Assembly (NCBI GenBank): GCA_029215795.1
Contig: JARDYH010000002.1
Coordinates: forward strand, 359,936,973-360,000,972
DNA length: 64,000 nucleotides
From: Anniella stebbinsi
Lineage: Eukaryota > Chordata > Lepidosauria > Squamata > Anniellidae
Direction: 5' to 3'
Part shown: one piece after another, positions 23,394 to 33,570 of the stretch
How the letters are laid out: each line of letters starts with the position of its first letter
Numbering within the stretch: the stretch's first letter is position 1
Program-made: the position numbers and the translations under genes
Notes under the pieces: model-generated
Told to the model about the DNA's origin: nothing
Databases searched by the model: none
The model's input: only the letters and a program-made list of their open reading frames with translations

Positions 23394-23749
23394 GACCCCC
23401 TCTAGATGGATTCTGTTTGACGCCTGTTTCTCCGATTATGCGCATATTCACTGAAGCGCTTTATCGTAAATGCTTGTATGCAGGAGGTAATTGAGCACTC
23501 AACAGGTGACCTTACCGGTTGTTTCAAATGTGCTTTACAAGTAGTTAATGCGGAGAATCGTCTGTTCACATAGTCAAAATGCGCTTTAACGGCCGGAGCA
23601 AAATAAAACTCGCGATTTAACGCGCATTCGATAATGCGCATAATTGGAGAGAAAACGCGCCTCTACGCCCGATTTACACTCCGTTCTTGTAGAGGTATTT
23701 TTTTTAATGCGCCTTGAAAGAGCTTTAAATGCCTCTTGTAGAGGCAGCC
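23394..23749 (-). mobile_element. Short inverted-repeat DNA transposon (copy 2)
   Basis: 356 bases, intact, in the opposite orientation to copy 1 at 13565. The ends are GACCCCCTCTAGA and the inverse of GGCTGCCTCTACAAGAG, with TAA on both sides (TAAG is equally possible). Inner features are the same as copy 1: a TGCGCATAAT inverted pair, AAGAGCTTTAAAT and CTTGTAGAGGTATT. Related unoccupied sequence (GAGTAAGTGAGCC at about 23241 and 25739) shows what the site looked like before insertion. No coding frame. Confidence 0.8.
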
Positions 23750-23904
23750 TAAGTGAGCCAAGGATTGTCTTCATTCAAAGCCGGAAACATAAACTGGCCC
23801 TGCGAGGCATGCCCAGACAGATAATATTGGAGAAGTATGCAGGTGCACAAGCAAGCAGGCAGAGAGGCAGCAGACAGGCAGCTATGTGGACGTGAGTAAA
23901 CGAG

Positions 23905-24690
23905 CCAGAAACACAAACTGGCCCTGCGAGGTGGGCACAGTGGTTCGAAACATAGACAGTGAGAAATGCTTCAGCATCCCCTTCATAGGAGACTAGGAGG
24001 AGGATCCTTTCAGGCTCCTTCACACAGTTAACTGACTGCACTGTGTAAGCACAGCTCAGCCAGTAGTAATAATAAATAATAACAATAATTTTAAAAGAGT
24101 CTGCCTGACTTTGAAGAGAGATTGAAAAGATGTGGAAGTGCAAACAGTCATGATTGCAGCAGCACTTTGAAAATGCAGCTGAGTTCAATGACAGTGAATG
24201 ACTCATGCCCTGAGTCAAAGCAAGAAACTCACAAACCAGCCCTGCGAGGCAGGCATAGTGGTTCAAAACATAGATAGTGAGAGATGGTTTGGCATTCCCT
24301 TAATAGGAGTCTAGGAGCAGGATTGTTTCAGGGTCCATCTGATTGCATTGTAAGCAGCACAGCCAATAATAATAATACCGTAATAACACTTAAATAAAGA
24401 GCCTGCCTGATTCTTATAAAGTTGAAGAAGAAGATTCACTCATGATGGCAGCAGCACATTCAAAATGCAGCTGACATTACATGACAATGCATGACTTAAG
24501 TTGAAAGCAAGAAACGCACAAGCCAGCCTTGCAAGGCAGCCACAGTGGTTCGAAACATAGACGGAGTGAGATGTGTTGGCATCCCCTTAATCAGAAATGC
24601 AAGAGGCTACGAAGAGGGTCCTTTCAGGGTCCTTCAGTGTTAACTTACTCCATGGTAACCACAGCCATATTATTATTATTATTTCAACGA
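23905..24690. repeat. Local duplication, copy I
   Basis: Aligns with copy II at 25915-26444 plus 27561-27798. Shared landmarks are GTGGGCACAGTGGTTCGAAA, CTTCAGCATCCCCTTCATAG, ACAGTCATGATTGCAGCAGC, and CTTACTCCATGGTAA. The two copies differ at scattered bases, so the duplication is not very recent. Copy I lacks the foldback element found in copy II. No gene is recognised inside. Confidence 0.8.
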
Positions 24691-24699
24691 CCCAAGTGA

Positions 24700-25006
24700 T
24701 GTAACCGGCCCTCTCCCGTCTCTTCCGCGCGGCCTCTGGCCTTACGAGCCCGGCAGCGGCGGCGAAGGTGGCGGAGGAGCCCGGGAAGCAGCCGCCCCAG
24801 CAGGTAAGTGCCCCCCTTCGTGCTTACCTGCTGGGGCGGCCGCTTCCCGGGCTCCTCCGCCGCCGGGTCTACCGCCGCTCCTTGCTTGCTGCCACCGCCG
24901 CGTGACCCCCCGCCACCCCGGTTTGCCCCCTCGCCCCCTGGTTGGGCCAGTTTGCCCCTGGATTCCCGGTTAGGACCGGGAAATCCCGAGCCACCTGGTC
25001 AGCCTA
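24700..25006. mobile_element. GC-rich foldback sequence with one hAT-like end
   Basis: The right end is the inverse of TAGGCTGACCAGGTGGCTC, like the ends at 9309 and 38315. A long hairpin (24770-24862) has arms of about 40 bases: GGCGGAGGAGCCCGGGAAGC and CCGCCCCAGCAGGTAAGTGC with their inverse. The left end is not identified. The 80-codon open frame at 24808 follows from the GC-rich palindrome. No transposase. Confidence 0.55.
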
Positions 25007-25469
25007 CAATTGCATTTATGGGAAAATGTCAGATATATTCACTTGTATAATGCAGTCAAGGAGCGCCACTCAGGGTTTTCTATGCTATACTACCAGAGAC
25101 CCCTGAAGGGTTAATTCTGAATTGGGTAGAGATCTGAAGATTATGTTTCATTGCAGTGATGTGGAGACACTGTGCACCTTCTTAAGCTGTACACGTACAC
25201 ACACACACACCCTTGGAGAAAACCCAATATTCAGGTCATGCCCAGGCAAAAGCCACACCATGAGAACTGTGGCTGCGTTTCATTTCAAAGTATCTTTGGT
25301 TTTTACATCCAGGCTTGGCGAACGCCCTGCTAGAGGATCAGAGTGGGAATTTGGCTTGCCTCCCAGTGTGATTGCAAGTGGTGTGTCTACTGGTGTTGTG
25401 TCCCCTGACACCCCTTTTTTGTTCGTTTGTTTTCGTGTTTCAGTGCTTGCAAGTGCCCATTGTTTTAGC
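25007..25469. other. Intergenic stretch, no gene seen
   Basis: Unique-looking sequence with a short CA run at about 25196-25210. Open frames are short and featureless. Confidence 0.4.
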
Positions 25470-25838
25470 ATCATAGTGAGCCAAGGATTGCCTTGATTCA
25501 AACCAGAATCACAAAGCGGCCCTGCAAGGCGGGCCCAGACAGATAATATTGGGGAAATGTGCAGGTGCATAGGTAGGCAGTCAGAGAGGCAGCAGGCAGG
25601 CAGTGATGTGGGCACGAGCTGAGTGAGTATGTGAGAGATCCATGGGGTTGACCCACTAGATCCGGCTACTCCGCAATGTCATCCTGCTGGCAGAGACAGG
25701 CAGGCAGGCAGGGAGCGGGCAGAGAGCTATGTGGGCACGAGTAAGTGAGCCAAAGATTGTCTTGGTTCAAAGCCAGAAACACAAACTGGCCCTGTGAGGC
25801 AAGCCCAGACAGATAAAATTGGAGAAGTATGCAGGTAC

Positions 25839-25894
<56 letters not shown>

Positions 25895-26444
25895 CTATAT
25901 GAACGTGGGTAAATGAGCCAGAAACACAAACTGGCCCTGCGAGGTGGGCACAGTGGTTCGAAACATAGACAGTGAGAGATGCTTCAGCATCCCCTTCATA
26001 GGAGACTAGGAGGAGGATCCTTTCAGGCTCCTTCACAGTTAACTGACTGCACTGTGTATGCACAGCTCAGCCAGTAGTAATAATAATAACAATAATTTTA
26101 AAAGAGGCTGCCTGACTTTTAAGAGAGTTTGAAAAGATGTGAAAGTGCAAACAGTCATGATTGCAGCAGCACTTTGAAAATGCAGCTGAGTTCAATGACA
26201 GTGAATGACTCATGCCCTGAGTCAAAGCAAGAAATGCACAAACCAGCCCTGCGAGGCAGGCATAGTGGTTCAAAACATAGATAGTGAGAGATGGTTTGGC
26301 ATTCCCTTAATAGGAGTCTAGGAGCAGGATCGTTTCAGGGTCCATCTCATTGCACTGTAAACAGCACAGCCAATAATAATAATACCGTAATAACACTTAA
26401 ATAAAGAGCCTGCCTGATTCTTATAAAGTTGTAGATGTGGATTC
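25470..26444. repeat. Local duplication, copy II (first part)
   Basis: Starts with the same AGCCAAGGATTG and CCCAGACAGATAATATTGG blocks as 22620-23390, then repeats the 23905-24440 sequence at 25915-26436. It ends at the foldback element at 26445 and resumes at 27561. Confidence 0.8.
25840..25893. repeat. (CAGG)n microsatellite
   Basis: About thirteen perfect GGCA units, a purer form of the degenerate CAGG repeats around it. Confidence 0.95.
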
Positions 26445-27560
26445 TAGGGATGTGCACGGACCCCCCGGATTGGAACTGGGGTTGGCATGTCAGATTGGAT
26501 CAAAGGCTTTCCGGATCACATCGGACCCAATCCCAATCCGAAAATCGGAAGTCCAATTTTCTGATCGGACGCCATTTTAGGTGTTGTCGTCATAGGCTTG
26601 CATTGGGGGAAAGAAAGCTTCCCCCCAATGCAAGCCTTTGAGGAAAACATGGGGGCGGGTGAGTGGGGGCCAAAGTTCCCCCTCCCTGTCCCTCCCCCAC
26701 TCGCGCTCCATACCTGCCAGGGCCATTCGCTGCCATCTGCTGTCGCCCGTAGGCAGCAGCAGATGGCAGCAGGGGCCCCAGAAGGTTTGCCCCCTCCTCT
26801 TTACTTGCGCTCTTTATCTGCTGGGGCGCCCACTTCTGTCCACTGCTGTATGCTGGTCCCGTCTACTGAGAAACAGGCTTCGTGGCCTAGTTCTCTGCAG
26901 AGCATCGGGTGATGATGTCATCACTGGGTGCTCTACTGAGAACTAGGCCGCGAAGTCTGTTTCTCAGTGGACAGGACCAGTGGATGGCAGCAGATGTAAG
27001 CAGGTGCCCTGGCAGGTAAGTGGAGCCCTCCCCCTCCCCCTCCCCCTCCCCCCACTCACTCTCCTTACCTGCTGGGGCCATCCGCTGTCATCTGCTGCCA
27101 TCCGATGTTGCCCGCTGGCGGCAGCGGATAGAAGTAGATGGCCCCGGCAGGTAAGCCCCTCCCCCCCACTTGCGCTCCTTACCTGCCGGGGCCGTCCACT
27201 GCCGTCCGCTGCCGTCCGCTGCTGTCCGCTGGCCCCTTTTACTGAGAAATAGGCTTTGTGGCCTGCCTCTCAGTAGCGCGCTGGGTCATCACCCAGCACG
27301 CTACAGAGAGGCAGGCTGTGAAGCCTGTTTCTCAGTAGAAGGTACCAGCGGACAGCAGCAGACGGCCCTGGCACGTAAGGAGCGCGAGTGGGGGGAGGTC
27401 CAATCCTCTGATCTCTTCCAATCCGGATCGGGTACTTTTGGATCGGATCAGATGAGATCGGATGATCCAGATGCGGGGATCATATTCGGACAATTTTATC
27501 CGATTTTTGGCTGGATCGGGTCCGGATAGTGGATCAGACCCAATCCGGTGCACACCCCTA
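26445..27560. mobile_element. Foldback hAT-like element H1, 1116 bases
   Basis: Starts TAGGGATGTGCACGGACC and ends GGTGCACACCCCTA. The flanking 8 bases GTGGATTC at 26437-26444 and 27561-27568 are identical, the hAT target duplication length. The outer parts hold GGATCGGATC-type repeats. The core is a set of palindromes with TTACCTGCTGGGGC, CCGGCAGGTAAG and CTGAGAAACAGGCTT in both orientations. Copy I of the surrounding duplication is uninterrupted at this place. No transposase frame, so it is non-autonomous. Confidence 0.85.
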
Positions 27561-27798
27561 GTGGATTCACTTATGATGGCAGCAGCACGTTCAAAATGCA
27601 GCTGACATTACACGACAATGCATGACTCAAGTTGAAAGGAAGAAACACACAAGCCAGCCTTGCAAGGCAGCCACAGTGGTTCGAAACATAGACAGAGTGA
27701 GATGTGTTGGTATCCCCTTAGTCAGAAATGCAAGAGGTTATGAGGAGGATCCTTTCAGGGTCCTTCAGTGTTAACTTACTCCATGGTAAGCACAGCCA
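27561..27798. repeat. Local duplication, copy II (second part)
   Basis: Continues copy II after H1, matching 24445-24680: GATGGCAGCAGCAC, AAGCCAGCCTTGCAAGGCAG and CCTTCAGTGTTAACTTACTC. It is followed by an (ATT)n tract as in copy I, but longer. Confidence 0.8.

Positions 27799-27846
<48 letters not shown>
27799..27846. repeat. (ATT)n microsatellite
   Basis: About sixteen perfect ATT units. The matching tract in copy I of the duplication (about 24668) has only about five. Confidence 0.95.
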
Positions 27847-28489
27847 GTCCCCTACGCAAGGCAAGGCTGAATAGGGCCCCATTTTGATGGCGACACGTTG
27901 GCACCAGGATGCCTTGGGCCCTCACACTCACACTCCTTCCTGGCATCTGCACGGGAAAGAGCGCAAATGTGGAGTTGCCGCCATGACCGCATTGAGCACC
28001 AGGGAGGGGAGAGGAACGGGGCAGCCAGAGGGAGGTCAGAGAGAGATGAGCTCATTTGAACACCGTGCATCCCTCTCTTCCTCCCCCTCCAGCTTCTCCC
28101 TTCCTTCCCCTATTTGTATAAAAAATGGGGGAAGGAATGGGGCAGCTGGAGGGGGAGGAAGAGAGGGATGCACGGCGCTCAAACCAGCCCTCCTCCAGCC
28201 AATGAGGACTAGTCAGCTGTCGCCATCGTCTGTGCAGCCTCTGCAGGGAAAAAAAGTTCGGGAAAGTGCCTGACTTTTCTACAGGGAAATTTAGGGGGGT
28301 TGGCCATGGATGGCTTCGGAGTGGCGGCTGCATCATGTGCATCACCTGCTGCCACTCTGAAGCCACTGTGGGGAAAAGCTTCCATCCAAAGGTACGCAAT
28401 GGGCATTGCAGTGTATGTATCAATTGCCATTGAGGCAAAAGCTTTATTAACCCAGTAGATAAAAAACAGTATCCATACCAAGGTTCCTT
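27847..28489. repeat. Foldback sequence with a long hairpin
   Basis: At 28063-28175 CCGTGCATCCCTCTCTTCCT and CCCCCTCCAGC are followed, after a loop around TTTGTATAAAAAATGG, by their inverse (GCTGGAGGGGGAGGAAGAG...GATGCACGG). The pairing continues outward with mismatches. The open frames in both directions come from this symmetry. Element type is not identified. Confidence 0.6.
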
Positions 28490-29560
28490 TAATTGTAAAG
28501 AGCAAAGGGTGTAATATATGCTATCATATGTCTTTGTGAAAAAAAATATCTATGTGGGAATGACTGAAAGAGTTGTCAAGATCAGGATCAGCGAACATAA
28601 GAGCTGTATAAGAAACCAGTGGGTACAACCCCTCCCCCCCTTGTTCAACACTTCTTGGAATGTAAACATAACCTTGATGATTTGAAATTTTGCTGTCTGG
28701 AGAAGGTTGAAGCACAAGGCCAACAGGTGCACCATAGACTTCTATCACGGGAACTGCACTGAATGGTTATGTGTTAGGATGAGCATTTCTATAAATGTAT
28801 ATATGTTTGGCTGTTCTGTGTTTGATTTGTGGTTTCACTGGTGATGTTTTGAAGTATTTTAGTGTCATCAGTTAGCTCAGGATGAACGCCCTTGAAGTTG
28901 TAACCAGCTCCCTAATTAGGCTCCATTCTTCACATCTGTGTTCTAATTGTTTTAAGAATTTAATGGGAGCCTTAAGCAGTTTTAAGCTGCGCTGGTAGCC
29001 AGAAAGTCACTGTTTGGGCACCATCCTGAACTATTTTATTATTATTTGATATTCATATGTGAGTATGTGGTTTTATATATCTATAATTTTACCTTATATT
29101 ATTTTTTTATAACTGGTATATTTTTTGTTTTATTTATATATCTAATCTTTTTATATATTTACTTTTAGGGCTACTGCAATCTCTTGTCAAACCAAAAAAC
29201 AATCATCCTTGGTGGAGCCTTTGCCCCCCCCCCCCCTTACAGCTATCTATTTTCTAAAAAGTATAATTCTGTAAGATTACATATCGGTGAGTTAAAATTG
29301 TATTTTTTTTCAAAAAAGTAACTTGTGATACATTTCATTTTGATTTTAAGTATGAATTGTTAACAAATAATATTTTAAAATACAATACTGGCTTTTGTAT
29401 TTACAGGTTTTAACACTGCAGTAGTACCTATTGATATTTGTGTTGTATGTATTGTTGACTAAATGTTTGTAAATCGTGAATACTTATTTTACCAAAGAAG
29501 AAGACCATAAGTCGAAACGCGTTTGGTATTAGTTAAGTGTTTGTAAGAAAAGGTAGTTTT
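28490..29560 (+). mobile_element. Penelope-like element remnant (GIY-YIG end plus 3' part)
   Basis: Penelope-like elements encode a reverse transcriptase and a GIY-YIG endonuclease. Here the plus strand reads GVIYAIICLCEK, then after a slip in an A run KIYVGMTERVVKIRISEHKS, then with another shift PLVQHFLECKHNLDDLKF and CLEKVEAQGQQVHHRLLSRE. The pattern (G)VIY ... YVG ... KIRISEH ... HF is that of the Penelope GIY-YIG nuclease. The reverse transcriptase is missing. The 3' part to about 29560 is AT-rich and carries a hammerhead-like motif (29490-29528). The copy is dead. Confidence 0.65.
29490..29528 (+). ncRNA. Decayed Penelope-type hammerhead motif
   Basis: Stem I TACCA (29490-29494) pairs perfectly with TGGTA (29524-29528). 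Between them lie AAGAAGA (29495-29501) in place of CTGANGA, a GAC/GTC stem II, GAAA (29514-29517), and a two-pair stem III in ACGCGT followed by T29523. The tiny stem III and open stem I match the style known for Penelope hammerheads. The first two core bases are AA rather than CT, which should abolish cleavage. Confidence 0.5.
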
Positions 29561-29860
29561 TGAAGGTTTTAATGCTGTGTTTTTTAGTCTGATATATATT
29601 GTGTAATTGTTCTCATTATCATTAGTTTCAACTAGATTGTAACATTAAATACTTTTTAGGAAAATTATAGCTTTTGATACAAAAAACTCTAATTCACCCA
29701 CACCTCAAGCCTCCCCAACCAAGTCCCACATCCTGTATTCGATACACACCATTGTTACTGACTCATCATCGCCGCTTTGACCAACTTGCATGAAGGCTGG
29801 TTTAGAAACACCAGCCAGTTTAACGTTGCTTGGTTTTTCATCTTTTTCAGGGCTCAAATA

Positions 29861-30250
29861 ATAATAATAATAATAATAATAATAATCATAATATATTTAT
29901 TTATCACCCGCCTCTCCCAACGGATCGAGGCGGGGAACAACACCAAACACAAAATACAAAAACTGATTAAAAGCAGATAAAACCAGTACATCATTAAAAT
30001 ACCAATAAAACCAATAAAACACTTTAAAATTCATCTGGGTAGGCCTGCCGGAAGAGATCAGTCTTTATAGATCTTTTAAATTCCTGAAGACTAGTAAGTT
30101 GGCGAATCTCTCCCGGCAGGTCATTCCACAATCTGGGAGCGGCAGAAGAGAAGGTCCTCTGGGTAACGGTTGTCAGTCTAGTTCTTGTTGACTGTAATAA
30201 ATTCTTCCCAGAGGACCTGAGCGTGCGGGGCCGATTGTATGGGAGAAGGC
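29861..30250 (-). mobile_element. L2-type LINE 3' end (inverse copy)
   Basis: An (AAT)n tail at 29868 is followed by CACCCGCCTCTCCCAACGG and ATCGAGGCGGGGAACAA; the minus strand then codes for the end of the ORF (WNDLPGEI, LQEFKRSIKTDLFRQAYPDE). It matches 22000-22411 in inverse orientation. Confidence 0.8.
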
Positions 30251-33200
30251 GATCTTCACCACCGTTGGTCCGTCACCACCTTCTATGTTGCAAAAATGGC
30301 ATCTTCTGAAAAGTCTATGGGGCTGGCTCATCAAAAAGGTCCATCTCAACCAAAGGTGTAGCATCTCTACAGGATTCCATGACTTCATAGTGGTGGTAAC
30401 TGCTCCAAGGAAGGGGCTCATATACCCACCAAGGGCCCCTGGGCATGATGATGAGCCAGACTCTGGCAGGGTTCTATTGGTTGAGGGCAGTGAGGCAAGC
30501 ACGGGGAGGGGTCACACCCCCATCCCTTTTAAAAATGTGCACTGGCCAATCATCCATCATCTTGGGGGATCTGAAACTGGCTCGAACCAGTTGGGTCCGT
30601 TAGGCTGAGCATATAGAGCCATCACACCCCACCCAGAAATGCATCCCCTTCAAAAATGTATGATGGCCAATCCATCACTTTGAGGGGGTCCGAAACCGGT
30701 TCCAACCAGTTGGGGCTGAAGGAGGGGATTTTTCAAGTGACTTTTATTAAAGGGACACTGAATACAGGTACTTTGCATCAATGCTTCTCAAATTCTCCAC
30801 TCCAGTAGGTGAAAGGAGGATATGAAGATAGACACTCAGAATGATTGATTTTACTCACACTCACAAACTCCATGAAACTGTTATTGCTTTAAAACATTTA
30901 TTAAAACAATTTAAGGAAGTTAAAGTTGAGCAAACACACAAACCTCTCCATTCAGCAAAGCAAATTAAAGAGATCTACTCACAAGTCTGGCAGATTTCTT
31001 GAGTCATTAGACAAACATAGACAAACATTCACATTCATACAACTCTATGAAGGAGCTCTACTCCACAGAGGGACTCTCATTTCTCCCAGGCAACCAAAGA
31101 GTCACTGAGGCCTTCAAGTTAGGCTCAGAGCAACATCCTGGATGCCATGCCTGAGGGAAAGGAAAGACCTTGTGGTTCCTGTTGACTAGACTTGTATACC
31201 CTTTCTAAAGACAAAGGCTTCCCTCTTATTATATATTAATTTATTCTGAAATTGCCAAATCTATTGGTCCATGTCATAATTTAGACTATCCTTCTTCCCA
31301 GAATATGCCCTCCCCTTCTGATGTAGGTATTTGTGACAACGAAAGGTCAAATTCCCTTTTTCTTGTGGTCAACTGTCTGGTTTACTTCTCTGTTCTTATA
31401 GACAAGGAGATTTTCTAAGCACAACTTCACTTGTTCTTGACCCTGGACCTTTCACTTAGTTCCCTTAAAAGAAATATATAAGGTTGATATAAGTCACAAA
31501 TTTATATGACTGATACCTTTTTGCAATATCAGATCCTATCTAAAATGAAGTATCTAACACCTGATAACAATGTTCTATGTGTGTTTGCCTACTTGCCTCT
31601 TTGCTCTCCCACCCCAGCATTCAATAATCCTCCCCCCCATGTCCCCCTGCCCCAGCACAATAATAATCACAGAAAAGCAGATAATAAAAAGTCCCTACAG
31701 GGCCATTGCACCAAGCACTTAGAGGTATGGGGATGAGCTCTCTGGCATCCCTGGGATGTGGGGAGCTCTGAGGAACTTGGGGGGGGGGGCAAGCCCCTCA
31801 ACACTCAAACACACAATGGCCAATCAGCCCTCACCTAGGGGCATCTGAAACCAGGTCCAACTGATCAGGGCTGATGGGCCGAATACGTAGAGGGGTCACA
31901 TCCCACACCAAAAACCGTCACACAAAAAATGGTGGCCCATACACAAAATGGCAGCCTGGGGGATGGGGTCTATGGGGTGTCTGGGGTATAGGGAGAACCT
32001 GGGGGACCTCCAGAGAGGGCCCCAGAGCCATCAAAAAACCCAAAACCAAAATTTTGCTCGGGCCCCTAAAAGGGGGACTATTTAGGGGCCACAGTGTACC
32101 CCACTCACCTGTCAGCTTCTAAATCGATGAAAGCTATACATCTTATACTACTTGCAATGAAATCAAAAGCGGATACAGTGATCAACCACCTCATGTAAAA
32201 ACCCCTATGTGACACTGGATTATACAAGCACTTATTTCTGATATTCAGCTAAAAATGTAATTGCCTTCTGTTATTGTATGGTAGTAATTAAGTTTATAGA
32301 CTGTTTTTAAGACAAGATGTCCAACATTTGTTTATGTGTATGATGATTATGAAGATCATGATGATGGTTTCATGTTTAACTGTATTTCCCCCCCCCCGCC
32401 CCCCATTTTTCCAACTGGGATTTCTGTCTCTTCATTAGATTTACAAATAGCAATCATAGTTCTGATGGGACATAGCACTGGGAATGTGTCTCCCCACCCC
32501 CACCCTTCACGCACACACCTTTCCCCCAATACCCCAAAACTGTTCTTTGCTCCTATGGGGAAAAGCATACATACACCTGCATGATAGTATTTTCACACAG
32601 CCCTTGTGTGGCTGGAGCAGGTGTCTTCTAGAGGGACATAGGTTGGGAAGGCTGCAGTAGAAATCGAGAAAATAAATGGTAACAAAAAAAAAACTTGATG
32701 AAAAGGATCCCCCTCCCCCATGTTCAAAAGGCACAGAATAAGAAAAGCCTAATTTCATCATTGTCAGCCTTGCCTTGGGTAGGGGAAAGTCAAACCCACT
32801 TGCCTCTATGGGAGGGCTCAGAAAAAATAGACAAACATGCAAGTTGGAAGTAGTATCTTCTACTGGCTCACCAATTCCATCACTGGCTAATGTTCAAAGA
32901 AGTTCAGTTTCTTTTGGATGCTCTGACAGAGTACCTTAAGCATAGATTAGGAGATTAAGTACATTCTTGTAAAGCCACACCAAATGGAAAATTTGCAAGT
33001 GCATCTCCTCAACCATACCCCTTACCTCATGCTCTCCTAGGCCTCTTTCCTTATTCTCTCCTCCTTTGGCTCTCCTTATGCCTCCTGCAACTTTGGGTCA
33101 TTCAATGGCTCCCCACTCCAGGATGGCCCTGTCTATTCTCCCATAGTTAGCTGCAATCATGGTTCAAGCCAACTCTTGTGGCTGCCCTAACCGAGCTCCT

Positions 33201-33379
33201 CCTGCAACCAGGAGAGGTAAGGATGCATTGGTTAGCCCTGCCAGCTCACTCCAATCATACACAGAAAGAATTCATCATTGGTGCATAAACAGCAAAGTCT
33301 GGATGGGGTTTCTTTACAGAAAAGTAAGACTGGAGAAATTTATGGTAATTAGTAAACTATTGTAAATGCATTTATATGT
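30251..33379. other. 3' flank of gene B, degenerate repeats
   Basis: A unit of about 130 bases with ATGGCCAATC, GGGGGATCTGAAAC and CCAGTTGGG occurs near 30540, 30660 and 31815. Short poly-C and poly-G runs are near 29227, 31780 and 32390. The 3' untranslated region of gene B must start at 33379 and run leftward; no AATAAA close to the stop is obvious. No other gene is recognised. Confidence 0.5.
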
Positions 33380-33570
33380 TTATGATGAGCTACAGCGAGG
33401 AACAGCACAGATTTTATAAGGACGGGGATTGAATCCCAACGTTATTATAGCATCTAGACTGAGTATTTTCACTCCTTCTGGCGGCTGAAACCTGAATGTC
33501 CTCAGCAGGCTGGTCAAAAAGATGAAGATCTCAATCCTGGCCAGCAGCTCCCCTGGACACACCCGAACTC
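33380..33570 (-). CDS. Gene B exon 9 (heme-binding loop, stop)
   Basis: 191 coding bases. Joined to exon 8 it gives [19 protein letters not shown], then [20 protein letters not shown] and the C-terminus [17 protein letters not shown] with a TAA stop at 33380. The heme-ligand cysteine is in place. Confidence 0.93.

Noticed and set aside
22819..23451. Cys/Leu-rich minus-strand frames (also 23775-24266 and 25666-26063)
   Set aside because: They are translations of degenerate CAGG repeats with no domain or conservation beyond the repeat.
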